31,333 nt of DNA from a virus: IMG/VR virus record IMGVR_UViG_3300031839_000799, positions 1 through 31,333 of that record. One strand, written 5' to 3'. A program made the position numbers and the translations under genes. Every line of letters starts with the position of its first letter. Position 1 is the stretch's first letter. Shown piece after piece: positions 19,258 to 25,499 of this stretch. A model generated the notes under the pieces. It was not told the origin of the DNA, did not search any database, and saw only the letters and a list, made by a program, of their open reading frames with translations.

Positions 19258-19675
19258 TTCCACCATTATTTGCGTCTTCTTCCCAAGGAAAACCAGTATC
19301 ACCAGCTTCTTTCCACTGACCGTCTACAAGTATTGAATCAACACCGTTAATATCTTTTCTTTCAAATCTTTCTCCATTATACATAATATTATTGTCATCA
19401 TAAGCCAACTTACCAAGCTTCATATCCGTAGCATGTCTCATTTCATGGTTTATAACTTGACGATATTCATAGCTTCCTGGTATTATATTTTCGTTAACAT
19501 ATATAGTTCCATCCATATTAGCTTCACCCATAACACCTTCATTTAATGGTACTCTAATAATAGGTGTGCCAGGTATAGAGCCTTCACCACCAGCTTGTTT
19601 ACCAAAACGCATTTTTGTTTTGATCTCACCGCTAACAGCATAATTACCTCTATTTTTTCCTAGTTTAAATCCCAT
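19244..19675 (-). CDS. HExxH-motif protein, putative zinc metallopeptidase domain
   Basis: This 143-residue protein contains HEMRH at about residues 77-81, inside a helix after a strand (YEYRQVINHEMRHATDMKLG). This is the gluzincin/metzincin-type zinc motif. An Asp follows shortly after (ATD), and later acidic residues could give a third ligand. The N-terminus is basic (MGFKLGKNRGNYA), and the rest is rich in Gly and Asn with an acidic end. There is no signal peptide. Its place next to membrane and holin-like genes fits a virion-associated or lysis peptidase, but a non-enzymatic metal-binding structural protein is possible. It shares a single base with the upstream winged-helix gene. Confidence 0.6.
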   Translation of the reverse strand: MGFKLGKNRGNYAVSGEIKTKMRFGKQAGGEGSIPGTPIIRVPLNEGVMGEANMDGTIYVNENIIPGSYEYRQVINHEMRHATDMKLGKLAYDDNNIMYNGERFERKDINGVDSILVDGQWKEAGDTGFPWEEDANNGGNGDI

Positions 19676-20115
19676 TATCTATCTTTATCTTTTATCATAT
19701 CATCTATAGCTTTATTATAAACTTTATCTGTATATGATTTATTATTGTAAAATACACTTCTATCTGAAGTTGGTAGGTCTTCCTCACCTAATAGTATTCT
19801 GTATATCCTACTAATTACTTGTGAACATTTAAACGAGGTTTTAAATACAGAGTACATTATAGTAGTTCTGTTTCTGTGTCTCCACGTTTCTATCCACCCA
19901 TCTCTTTTAAGTCTTTCCCAACGGTTTTTATCCCAACTCATAGTGTAAACTCCGTCAATAAAATCCTTTCGTGTAAATCTTCCTTTACAATCTAAATAAA
20001 TTAATAATTCTAAATCTGCATCTTTTAACCCGTAAGTTTTACAGACCCACTTTCTAGTGAGCCTGTAATACTTAAGGATATTCATATCACGCAAATCTTG
20101 CGCGGTTAACCTCAT
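19675..20115 (-). CDS. Winged-helix DNA-binding protein (putative)
   Basis: This 146-residue protein has a helical segment ADLELLIYLDCKGRFTRKDF followed by MSWDKNRWERLKRDGWIE and a beta-type turn WRHRNRTTIMYSV. That is the helix, recognition helix and wing order of MarR-like winged-helix proteins. The aromatic and basic C-terminal part (RIYRILLGEEDLPTSDRSVF) is unlike typical MarR. Phage proteins of this sort can be late transcription regulators or DNA-packaging accessories. Its location in the middle of the late cluster, next to the HExxH gene, does not decide between these. Confidence 0.55.
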   Translation of the reverse strand: MRLTAQDLRDMNILKYYRLTRKWVCKTYGLKDADLELLIYLDCKGRFTRKDFIDGVYTMSWDKNRWERLKRDGWIETWRHRNRTTIMYSVFKTSFKCSQVISRIYRILLGEEDLPTSDRSVFYNNKSYTDKVYNKAIDDMIKDKDR

Positions 20116-20118
20116 CTA

Positions 20119-20508
20119 CTATGATAATGCAGCAGCAGGTGTGATCGCTCCAACAGCTGTAACTTCTGATACAGCGTAAGTGCTTGATAAATCATCTGCA
20201 ACTACGATGAAACCATCGTGGTGTATACCGCCGTTAGCAGCTCCAGCAAATAATCTAGCTAAAGCAGTCATAGCATCTTTGTGATCGTTTGTTCCAACAG
20301 TTAGCACAATTGAGTCGTTGTTTGCTACGTTACCATCTTGGCCGTCAGATACATTTCTGATTTGAGGCGTGTAAAAAATAGTTAACGCAGTATCACTTGT
20401 TGGGTGCATACCTTTAAAACTAGATAAAGGAATACAACACGATTGAGCTGAATCATCGTCATCTGCTAGAGTAGCTTGTGTACGAAAGTACAAATAAACT
20501 TCTTTCAT
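20119..20508 (-). CDS. Small hypothetical protein, possibly structural
   Basis: This 129-residue protein has a beta/alpha look, an Asp-rich patch (LADDDDSAQSCC) and a Gly/Ala/His segment (FAGAANGGIHHDGFIVVADD). It has no signal peptide or membrane span. It sits between groES, after a 71-base AT-rich spacer, and the winged-helix gene. Its Ala/Thr/Asp-rich composition resembles the 253-residue virion protein at 17597-18358, which suggests a minor capsid component, but no family was recognised. Confidence 0.5.
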   Translation of the reverse strand: MKEVYLYFRTQATLADDDDSAQSCCIPLSSFKGMHPTSDTALTIFYTPQIRNVSDGQDGNVANNDSIVLTVGTNDHKDAMTALARLFAGAANGGIHHDGFIVVADDLSSTYAVSEVTAVGAITPAAALS

Positions 20509-20579
20509 TTTTTTTGTTTTTTAATAATTAATAATTTGTTTTTGTTTTTAGGTTCTGGGGTTTTGGTTTATGGTTTAGG

Positions 20580-20837
20580 TTAATCTACTAGAACAACATC
20601 GCCATCACGAATAACCCTATAAAGAGTATCTTTCCATGATATGTCGTGTCCAGCATGTTTATCGTAATATATCGTATCACCATCTTTTAAACCTTCTACA
20701 AGGTTTCCGCACGATATTATTTTTGCTTTTATATAACGGTTGTCTTGATCAGTTTCATCTGTCATGATCAACCCAGCAACCTTTTTAGGTTCTGTCTTTA
20801 TTCTGTCTACTATAATGTATCTATTGATTGCTTTCAT
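20580..20837 (-). CDS. groES: Co-chaperonin GroES
   Basis: This 85-residue protein is the lid of the GroEL folding chamber. NRYIIVDRI matches the first barrel strand of GroES, and GLIMT (about residues 22-26) replaces the IVL contact tripeptide of the mobile loop. AKIISCGN corresponds to GEVLAVGNG, LKDGDTIYYDKHAG to VKVGDIVIFNDGYG, and RVIRDGDVVLVD to the closing strand. The roof loop is shortened relative to the 97-residue E. coli protein. The ATG lies inside the end of groEL, with a 17-base overlap, so translation is coupled and the order is groEL then groES, the reverse of bacterial operons. Confidence 0.9.
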   Translation of the reverse strand: MKAINRYIIVDRIKTEPKKVAGLIMTDETDQDNRYIKAKIISCGNLVEGLKDGDTIYYDKHAGHDISWKDTLYRVIRDGDVVLVD

Positions 20838-22386
20838 TTGTTCTCATGTTTGAAATTACACAATCTGCAGATATAATCGTTGATACTACACTTACTGCAT
20901 TTTTAAGTGCTGACTTGGTAACTAACACTGGATCTATAATACCAGCTGAAATCATAGTAGCATCTTCTCCTGTTACTACATCTATGCCTTGACCTTCTGG
21001 TTCGTTATGTTCTACATAGTCTATACCAGCATTTTCAAGTACAGTGTAAAAAGGAGCTTTTATAGATCTTAGTAGTATCTCTTCACCTACCGCTTTAGCG
21101 GAGATTTTCTGAGAGGCATTTAATAGTGCAACTCCGCCACCTGGTACAATACCTTCTTTTAAAGCTGCTTTTGTAGCATAGATAGCATCTTCAACTCTAT
21201 CTTTCTTTTCTTTAAGTTCAACTTTAGAATCAGCGCCTACTTTTACCATACCCACTGATCCTGATAGCATAGCTAACCTTTGTCTATGTTTCTTTTGTAT
21301 AAACGGGTTTTTCTCCCATTTATCTATAGTTTTGTTAATACTAGCTATTCTTTCCTCCATTTCATCTTGTGGAGTCTCTATAGTAAGAACTGTATTTTTA
21401 TCGTCAGTTATAGCTGTATAAGCAACTCCTAGACAATCTATATCTATAAGATCTAAATCATCACCAAGTTCTTCGTTTATAACTTTAGCACCTACAAGAA
21501 AAGCAAGATCTGCTACTGTATCATCTTTAGTAGGACCAAAGCCTGGCAAGTCAACTATATTAACTTTTATATTACCTTTTACTTTATTCATAAGAAGTGC
21601 AGCTTTAACTTGCTGATCAACTGGAGCTACAATTAACAAAGAACGTTTGTTTTTTATAACATGTTCTAATATCTTTTGTATTTTTCTTATATTAGGTATT
21701 TCTGAAGATACTATTAATACTAATGGGTTATCAAGCTCACATATCTGCTTGTCCTTATCAGTAACGAAATGTGGAGATGTGAGTCCTGAATCTACTTGTA
21801 CGCCGTCAACTACTTCGACATATGTTTCTTCAGTTGGTGACTCTTCCATTAATACCACACCATCCTTACCTACTTTAGTATAAGCTTCTGCTATAATCTC
21901 TCCTAGCTCCTCATCATTATTACAACTAATTGAACTAACAGATCTCAGCATATCGCCCTCGATCTTTACAGAAATCTTATCTAGGTAATCATTAACCTTT
22001 GTAAGACCGGATTTAATCCCGTCTTTAATTTCTCTAATGCTAGCATCGTTTTTGCTAACCTCTTTTAATAGTGATTCAGCAAGGACGGTAGCTGTAGTAG
22101 TACCATCACCTGCTTCTCTCACTGTGTTTCTAGCAGCTTCTTTAATAAGGGTTGCACCCATATTTTCAACCGGGTCAAATAAGACAACCGATTCTGCTAC
22201 GGTTACTCCGTCTTTTGTTATGACCGGGAGTCCTCTGGCGTCTTCGTATATAACGCACTTTCCAGATGCTCCTAGGGTTGATTTTACTGCTTTAGCTAGT
22301 TTTTCAACGCCAGCTACTATTTTACTATTTGCGTCATTGCCAAAGTTTACGTCTTTGACAATCTCGCTTGGTTGATTGTATTCCAT
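20821..22386 (-). CDS. groEL: Chaperonin GroEL (Cpn60), phage-encoded
   Basis: This 521-residue protein forms the ATP-driven folding cage. The ATP-site blocks are present: TLGASGK (37-43), TKDGVTVA (58-65, Asp59), GDGTTTAT (93-100, Asp94) and VEDAIYATKAA (398-408, Asp400, the hydrolysis Asp), then GIVPGGGVAL. The equatorial and intermediate domains look intact. The apical substrate/GroES-binding face differs from E. coli: Tyr199 to Leu202, Tyr203 to His206, Leu234 to Gln237 and Leu259 to Lys261 by my alignment, while the Phe204 and Leu237 equivalents remain. The flexible Gly-Gly-Met tail is absent, and the protein ends in RTNESNQ. It is probably used for capsid or giant-tail-protein folding. 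Confidence 0.93.
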   Translation of the reverse strand: MEYNQPSEIVKDVNFGNDANSKIVAGVEKLAKAVKSTLGASGKCVIYEDARGLPVITKDGVTVAESVVLFDPVENMGATLIKEAARNTVREAGDGTTTATVLAESLLKEVSKNDASIREIKDGIKSGLTKVNDYLDKISVKIEGDMLRSVSSISCNNDEELGEIIAEAYTKVGKDGVVLMEESPTEETYVEVVDGVQVDSGLTSPHFVTDKDKQICELDNPLVLIVSSEIPNIRKIQKILEHVIKNKRSLLIVAPVDQQVKAALLMNKVKGNIKVNIVDLPGFGPTKDDTVADLAFLVGAKVINEELGDDLDLIDIDCLGVAYTAITDDKNTVLTIETPQDEMEERIASINKTIDKWEKNPFIQKKHRQRLAMLSGSVGMVKVGADSKVELKEKKDRVEDAIYATKAALKEGIVPGGGVALLNASQKISAKAVGEEILLRSIKAPFYTVLENAGIDYVEHNEPEGQGIDVVTGEDATMISAGIIDPVLVTKSALKNAVSVVSTIISADCVISNMRTNESNQ

Positions 22387-22416
22387 GTATTAAATTAAAT
22401 TTGATTAAATTTTACT

Positions 22417-22710
22417 CTATTCGAAAGTTTTTACAACCTTTGGCCCTTTCGTAGCCTCTAATTTGTCAGCGAAGTGCTTTACGCTGCCATTTATGGCTGT
22501 CTCCGCTCCTTCTATTGTCTCTCTACGTGTAACATCTTGCCATTCGTCTTCCTTGTCGGGATTTAAGCACTCTGTTTGGTAAAATCCATTAGGTAATTGG
22601 GTTATTCGCCAGTTTTTCTTCTCAGCAAGATGTTTCCAATGGTTAATTGTTGTTTCATTTGGTTTTAGGTTGCCAGTGTATGTGCTGGTCTTGTAGTATA
22701 AATAAGTCAT
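22417..22710 (-). CDS. Small conserved phage protein
   Basis: This 97-residue protein has strand-rich halves around WRITQLPNGFYQTECL and the block DVTRRETIEGAETAINGSVK. It resembles small proteins I have seen in several marine phages, but I know of no function. There is no signal peptide. It is encoded upstream of groEL with a 30-base AT-rich spacer and probably belongs to the same transcript. Confidence 0.55.
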   Translation of the reverse strand: MTYLYYKTSTYTGNLKPNETTINHWKHLAEKKNWRITQLPNGFYQTECLNPDKEDEWQDVTRRETIEGAETAINGSVKHFADKLEATKGPKVVKTFE

Positions 22711-22754
22711 TTTTTGGTTTTTTTGGTTAATTTGACTAGGTTTAGGGTCTATCC

Positions 22755-22991
22755 CTATTTTTTCTCTTTTTTAGTGCCCTTACCATCGTTACCGCGGTTG
22801 GCCTTAACGGATTTAAACTTACCATCTTTATGATCGTAGTCCATACCCTTAATATTTTTACCTGCTTTTAACGCAGAGCGTCTCTTTCTTTGGTTTTCAG
22901 CCTTTTTTTTACGTCTAGCCGGTGTCATCGCGGTTTTTTTATCGCGAATAGCTTTCATACGTTTAGCTGTGGGTGAGAGTTTCTGTGTCAT
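22755..22991 (-). CDS. Very basic small protein with HNH-like DHKDG segment
   Basis: This 78-residue protein is about one third Lys and Arg. An N-terminal basic helix runs to residue 45 (AKRMKAIRDKKTAMTPARRK), followed by GMDYDHKDGKFKSVKANRGN. The DYDHKDG..F.SVKANRGN stretch recalls the His-Asn core of HNH nucleases but lacks the full ββα-metal set, so nucleic-acid binding is more likely than cleavage. The start codon is near a short plus-strand AT-rich stretch, and the next gene upstream is the secreted 104-residue protein. Confidence 0.55.
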   Translation of the reverse strand: MTQKLSPTAKRMKAIRDKKTAMTPARRKKKAENQRKRRSALKAGKNIKGMDYDHKDGKFKSVKANRGNDGKGTKKEKK

Positions 22992-23025
22992 ACGTAGTAT
23001 GATTACATATTTAATTCACTATTTA

Positions 23026-23340
23026 CTAAAATGGTATTGTAACTACTATAGAACCAAACGTAGAACCTATTATATCAGCTATAAGATCACCTTTCTCAGC
23101 ACCACCGTTTCTAGCATCATATATCTCTTTGCCAATACCTATAGCCATACCTGTACCTATACCTATTAATATAGCTTTTCTTTTGTTACCAGTTTTCTTT
23201 AACACATAGCTAGTAGTAGCAGATGATATAATATAAGTATATCCTACATGTAACTGCTTATCTTGATGTAAAGACAAAACATTTAAGCTTTGTGCATTGC
23301 AACTTATACTTATTAGTAGTAATCCTATTATTCTGACCAT
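23026..23340 (-). CDS. Secreted/membrane YfiM- or DUF2279-like small protein
   Basis: This 104-residue protein has a short hydrophobic signal peptide (MVRIIGLLLISISCNAQ) ending in the AQ pattern common in Bacteroidota exports; the Cys is in a weak lipobox. Then comes DKQLHVGYTYIISS, a glycine-rich membrane-like hairpin (AILIGIGTGMAIGIGKEIYD) and KGDLIADIIGSTFG. DK..H at the start plus KE.YD and D..AD..G later is the signature of the YfiM/DUF2279 lipoprotein group. In phages such proteins may act at the envelope during lysis, but no function is established here. Its start overlaps the end of the next secreted gene. Confidence 0.6.
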   Translation of the reverse strand: MVRIIGLLLISISCNAQSLNVLSLHQDKQLHVGYTYIISSATTSYVLKKTGNKRKAILIGIGTGMAIGIGKEIYDARNGGAEKGDLIADIIGSTFGSIVVTIPF

Positions 23341-23783
23341 TTATAAATCCTATTATTTTTAATGTACATTATACCTTTAGGTATAGAAGTAAGCTCTCTA
23401 CCTAATAAGTCATATATTTTGTTGTTTAATAATATTGGATTTAATTCATTAACATGTGTAACTGTATTAACTAGTTGCCACGCACCGTTTACAAACACTA
23501 CATACTGGCATGTATCACACATCCACACTGGTGATAGGTCATAACATACTTTAACAGTATCAAGCATATTTACATCAGGAAACATACCTACATCACCACT
23601 TGCTGAGTAACACTGCTCTGTATCACAAACTTCCCACATAAACGTTACACTGTCAGTTGAGTTATTAGTACCTATAAGTGTTAACGTCTGTCCACCACTT
23701 ATACTATATGACACTGAGTCACACACTGTCTGTGCGCTCACGTATGTAGTACATAGTAGAAAGATTGCTATAAGTTTATTCAT
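23328..23783 (-). CDS. Secreted Cys-rich protein with T9SS sorting-like C-terminus
   Basis: This 151-residue protein has a classical signal peptide MNKLIAIFLLCTTYVSAQ with cleavage after Ala or Gln. The middle is beta-rich with several Cys (CDSVSY, WEVCDTEQCY, VWMCDTCQYV), suggesting disulphides outside the cytoplasm. The last ~33 residues contain KIYDLLGREL, then a GIMYIKNN stretch and a basic end. That is close to the type A C-terminal sorting domain of Bacteroidota type IX secretion substrates. It is the first gene of the leftward cluster and overlaps the next secreted gene by 13 bases. An envelope- or surface-modifying role in the host is inferred. Confidence 0.6.
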   Translation of the reverse strand: MNKLIAIFLLCTTYVSAQTVCDSVSYSISGGQTLTLIGTNNSTDSVTFMWEVCDTEQCYSASGDVGMFPDVNMLDTVKVCYDLSPVWMCDTCQYVVFVNGAWQLVNTVTHVNELNPILLNNKIYDLLGRELTSIPKGIMYIKNNRIYKWSE

Positions 23784-23787
23784 ATAT

Positions 23788-23823
23788 TTATAGTTACTCG
23801 AATATGATTTTATTTAAAGTGTG
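23788..23823 (-). promoter_or_regulatory. Degenerate minus-strand copy of the phage promoter motif
   Basis: Read on the minus strand, CACA-CTTT-AAATAAA-N10 is followed by GTAACTATA one base further on. This parallels the plus-strand motif CACA-N4-AAATACG-N10-GATAATATA with the same inner spacing. It lies immediately upstream of the first leftward gene (ATG at 23783) and shares the TGTCACA arm of the adjacent palindrome. The -10-like box matches only partly, so this is tentative. Confidence 0.3.
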
Positions 23824-23866
23824 ACAATTGCCTGTTACTATCTACTATTAACTAGCTAATGTCACA
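23820..23866 (+). repeat. Imperfect palindrome, copy A (operator candidate)
   Basis: A 47-base element runs from TGTGACA to TGTCACA with GCC/GGC-type inner matches; it shares GCCTGTTACTAT with copy B and GCTAATGTCAC with copy C. It lies in the control region between the divergent clusters, between the leftward first gene and the first rightward promoter motif. A symmetric protein-binding site is the simplest reading, but an RNA hairpin is possible. Confidence 0.6.
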
Positions 23867-24016
23867 AAAAGTATTGTAAATATTGGGGTATAGTGTAGCC
23901 CCCCCTCCCCCCGGCACTAGTCACAAATTAAAAACGCTTTTCTTTAGCCCCACGGGCCCATTTTCATTATCATTTCCTTAAAAGTTTTTAGCTTTTGTAA
24001 TACAGACTAGTCAGAG
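23867..24016. other. Non-coding remainder of the divergent control region with a C-tract
   Basis: No gene is visible. A C7-T-C6 tract at 23899-23912, preceded by a GGGG and a TATAGTGT stretch, is conspicuous in AT-rich surroundings. A second GC island, CCCCACGGGCCC, lies near 23950-23961. GGGG (23885-23888) can pair with the C-tract. The second decayed CACA-N4-AAAAACG near 23925-23940 has no -10-like box. The region could hold a control structure or an origin; neither is shown. Confidence 0.4.
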
Positions 24017-24050
24017 CACAAACTAGTTACGACTACACCCAGATAATATA
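24017..24050 (+). promoter_or_regulatory. Phage promoter motif, copy 1
   Basis: CACA-AACT-AGTTACG-N10-GATAATATA, 34 bases, lies 33 bases before the ATG at 24084. The middle box deviates (AGTTACG for AAATACG), while the spacing is identical to the six other copies. The motif precedes the first rightward gene. Confidence 0.7.
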
Positions 24051-24083
24051 TACAGATAATAACTAACTAAACTAAATACTACT

Positions 24084-24323
24084 ATGTCAAAAGAAATTAA
24101 CAACATCACTACTAAAAGATTCGTAATCCGTAAATCATTAATCGGTAAGCACACTATCATTACATTCGTCAACAAGAAACAAGAGACTGTCCAGTACAAC
24201 CATGATGATGTGTACACTAAACACAAAGATAGATTCGACGCTATGCCTTGCTTTGCTAAGTACAAGAACTACACTAATAGTAATGCGATGCCAGCATTCT
24301 GCAGAGACCTACAAATTAAGTAG
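24084..24323 (+). CDS. Small basic protein, paralogue 1
   Basis: This 79-residue protein is clearly homologous to the one at 24765-25001: both have a K-RFV-RKSL-GK block, an I-F-NKK region, a YNHD motif, and a CxAKYK(N/S)YT segment. The spacing is the same throughout, so this is a duplication within the region. It is basic and probably a single beta-rich domain with no membrane span. It has its own promoter motif upstream and the copy B palindrome just downstream. Function is unknown; duplicated small early proteins are often host-takeover factors, which is only an inference here. Confidence 0.65.
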   Translation: MSKEINNITTKRFVIRKSLIGKHTIITFVNKKQETVQYNHDDVYTKHKDRFDAMPCFAKYKNYTNSNAMPAFCRDLQIK

Positions 24324-24334
24324 GCTCTCAGAAA

Positions 24335-24382
24335 TGTGACACTAGCCTGTTACTATATCCTTATTAATAGGCTTATGTCACA
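24335..24382 (+). repeat. Imperfect palindrome, copy B (operator or hairpin)
   Basis: A 48-base element with the best symmetry of the three copies: TGTGACA-N2-AGCCT-N-TTA against TAATAGGCT-N-ATGTCACA. It lies 11 bases after the stop of the preceding gene and 65 bases before promoter copy 2, and it is followed by CTTTTCTC. Position allows either a terminator for the first gene or an operator for the next promoter. Confidence 0.65.
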
Positions 24383-24446
24383 CTTTTCTCTACACCTGAA
24401 ATGGTGTATAGCACTTGTGTATAGCAACCTCACTCGCCCACCATGT

Positions 24447-24480
24447 CACAAACTAAATACGACCACCTTCAGATAATATA
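24447..24480 (+). promoter_or_regulatory. Phage promoter motif, copy 2
   Basis: CACA-AACT-AAATACG-N10-GATAATATA. It is preceded by TG and T, giving a full TGTCACA like the palindrome arm. The -10-like box ends 23 bases before the ATG at 24504. Confidence 0.75.
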
Positions 24481-24503
24481 TATGTAACCAAAAATAATAA
24501 ACT

Positions 24504-24641
24504 ATGTTAGAAACTATTAAACTAAAACTAATTAAACTACTAATTAACTCAACTTTTAAATACAACAATGACGAGTGCAGGGATAAATGGTTGGAAACTA
24601 CCATGGACGACTTGAGTTGGATGTTGAGGGATACAGAGTAG
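24504..24641 (+). CDS. Small protein of 45 residues
   Basis: The frame starts MLETIKLKLIKLLINSTF and ends DLSWMLRDTE. The N-terminal 18 residues form an amphipathic helix, and the C-terminal part is acidic with three Trp/Asp-rich turns. It has its own promoter motif and is the only frame before copy 3, so it is likely translated. Function unknown; the amphipathic helix could associate with membrane or a protein target. Confidence 0.5.
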   Translation: MLETIKLKLIKLLINSTFKYNNDECRDKWLETTMDDLSWMLRDTE

Positions 24642-24686
24642 TACCTAACAACTAATTCTATCACTCAAATAAAGTATATACTTTTA

Positions 24687-24720
24687 CACAATGTAAATAC
24701 GATAAGTGTCAGATAATATA
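24687..24720 (+). promoter_or_regulatory. Phage promoter motif, copy 3
   Basis: CACA-ATGT-AAATACG-N10-GATAATATA, followed by AAATGTAAC as in copy 2. The gene at 24765 begins 44 bases downstream. Confidence 0.75.
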
Positions 24721-24764
24721 AATGTAACAAAACTAAACTAATATAAACTAAAAAAAAACTAATT

Positions 24765-25001
24765 ATGTCAAAGTCAAATTCAATCAAATCAAAAAGGTTC
24801 GTAGTACGTAAGTCATTGGTAGGTAAGAACCAACTAATAGAATTCACTAATAAAAAGGGTGAGTTAATAAAGTACAACCATGACAAAGTGTTCTCCATAA
24901 TGCAAGAAGGGTTAGAAAAACTAAACTGTTGGGCGAAATACAAGTCTTACACTGCGAGTGGTAACATACCTACAATACTAAGAGGTAAAGAGTTAGTTTA
25001 G
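24765..25001 (+). CDS. Small basic protein, paralogue 2
   Basis: This 78-residue protein is a paralogue of the 24084-24323 product with the same motif order (KRFVVRKSLVGK, then EFTNKKGELIKYNHD, then CWAKYKSYTASGN). The central QEGLEKL segment replaces KHKDRFDAM, so the copies have diverged mainly between the YNHD and AKYK blocks. The C-terminus is more basic (RGKELV). It is followed at once by a strong terminator, so it forms a one-gene unit with promoter copy 3. Function unknown. Confidence 0.65.
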   Translation: MSKSNSIKSKRFVVRKSLVGKNQLIEFTNKKGELIKYNHDKVFSIMQEGLEKLNCWAKYKSYTASGNIPTILRGKELV

Positions 25002-25012
25002 TAGTTAGTTTT

Positions 25013-25051
25013 GAGTTGAGATGGCGCGCGAGCGTCTTCTCTTCTCTTTTT
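25013..25051 (+). terminator. Intrinsic terminator after the second paralogue
   Basis: The 5' arm GAGTTGAGATGGCGC (25013-25027) pairs with the 3' arm GCGTCTTCTCTTCTC (25032-25046). There are 12 pairs and three T-T mismatches, a GCGA tetraloop, and five Ts directly after the stem. It lies 11 bases past the stop codon at 25001. This is a strong rho-independent terminator on the plus strand. Confidence 0.85.
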
Positions 25052-25109
25052 AAAACTAATACAATGAAAGTAATAATAGTGGTAATATGGCCTTCAAAAA
25101 ATAAGTAAT

Positions 25110-25220
25110 ATGAGAACAATAATAATAGTAATAATCACAATAGTATGTCTATCAAGTTGTGCGACTACATATAGTCACGGTGCAAATGGTAACAGGTTAA
25201 TGTGTGTAGAAAGAAGATAA
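25110..25220 (+). CDS. 36-residue lipoprotein precursor
   Basis: MRTIIIVIITIVCLSSCATT is a short signal peptide with a good lipobox (LSSC). Cleavage before Cys17 would give a lipid-anchored mature peptide of 20 residues (CATTYSHGANGNRLMCVERR). A possible 14-residue frame (25064-25108) ends one base before it. The next gene starts one base after its stop. No promoter copy precedes this unit directly, and it follows the terminator, so it needs another promoter or read-through. Tiny phage lipoproteins are known to block receptors (for example T5 Llp), but whether this one does is not shown. Confidence 0.6.
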   Translation: MRTIIIVIITIVCLSSCATTYSHGANGNRLMCVERR

Positions 25221-25221
25221 T

Positions 25222-25464
25222 ATGAGTAGAGAAGAATTAAAGAGATTATGGTTTAATATAGACCACTCTAATACACCAGAGATGAAGAGAATAACTATAA
25301 CTATGGACAAGTACAAAGACAGAATAGGTCAAGGTATTGTAAAGATAGAAAGACAAGGGCCAAATGGTTATAGTAGTCGTAGTTCACACCAAAAACACCC
25401 ATTCACTTACGCAACAAATAGTGAAGAGTACAAATCAGGTGAATATGAGTTAATCACAATATAA
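25222..25464 (+). CDS. Small hypothetical protein
   Basis: This 80-residue protein starts with a charged helix (MSREELKRLWFNIDHSNTPE), then strands around RITITMDKYKDR and a Ser/His-rich basic region (GYSSRSSHQKHPF), and ends in EYELITI. It has no signal peptide or membrane span. Its stop overlaps the CACA box of promoter copy 4, so the promoter begins inside the gene. Function unknown. Confidence 0.6.
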   Translation: MSREELKRLWFNIDHSNTPEMKRITITMDKYKDRIGQGIVKIERQGPNGYSSRSSHQKHPFTYATNSEEYKSGEYELITI

Positions 25465-25488
25465 ATACAATACAAGTAAGATAATATA
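25455..25488 (+). promoter_or_regulatory. Phage promoter motif, copy 4
   Basis: CACA-ATAT-AAATACA-N10-GATAATATA. The last base of the middle box is A instead of G. The motif starts within the final codons of the preceding gene, and the -10-like box ends 11 bases before the ATG at 25500, leaving at most a very short leader. Confidence 0.7.
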
Positions 25489-25499
25489 ATAAACAAATT

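Noticed and set aside
22755-22991. Active HNH homing endonuclease
   Set aside because: Only a DHKDG-like core remains, without the second zinc or catalytic set and at 78 residues; basic nucleic-acid binding is all that can be supported.
23867-23900. Second CACA-N4 promoter-like arrangement just after palindrome A
   Set aside because: The spacing resembles the motif, but both boxes (GTATTGT and GTATAGTGT) match the consensus too poorly.
24023-24943. Minus-strand hydrophobic frames opposite the duplicated small genes
   Set aside because: They are antisense to clear paralogous genes and promoter motifs; their hydrophobicity reflects the complementary codons.
25064-25108. 14-residue frame MKVIIVVIWPSKNK before the lipoprotein
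   Set aside because: Too short to judge; it may be a leader peptide, but there is no separate evidence.
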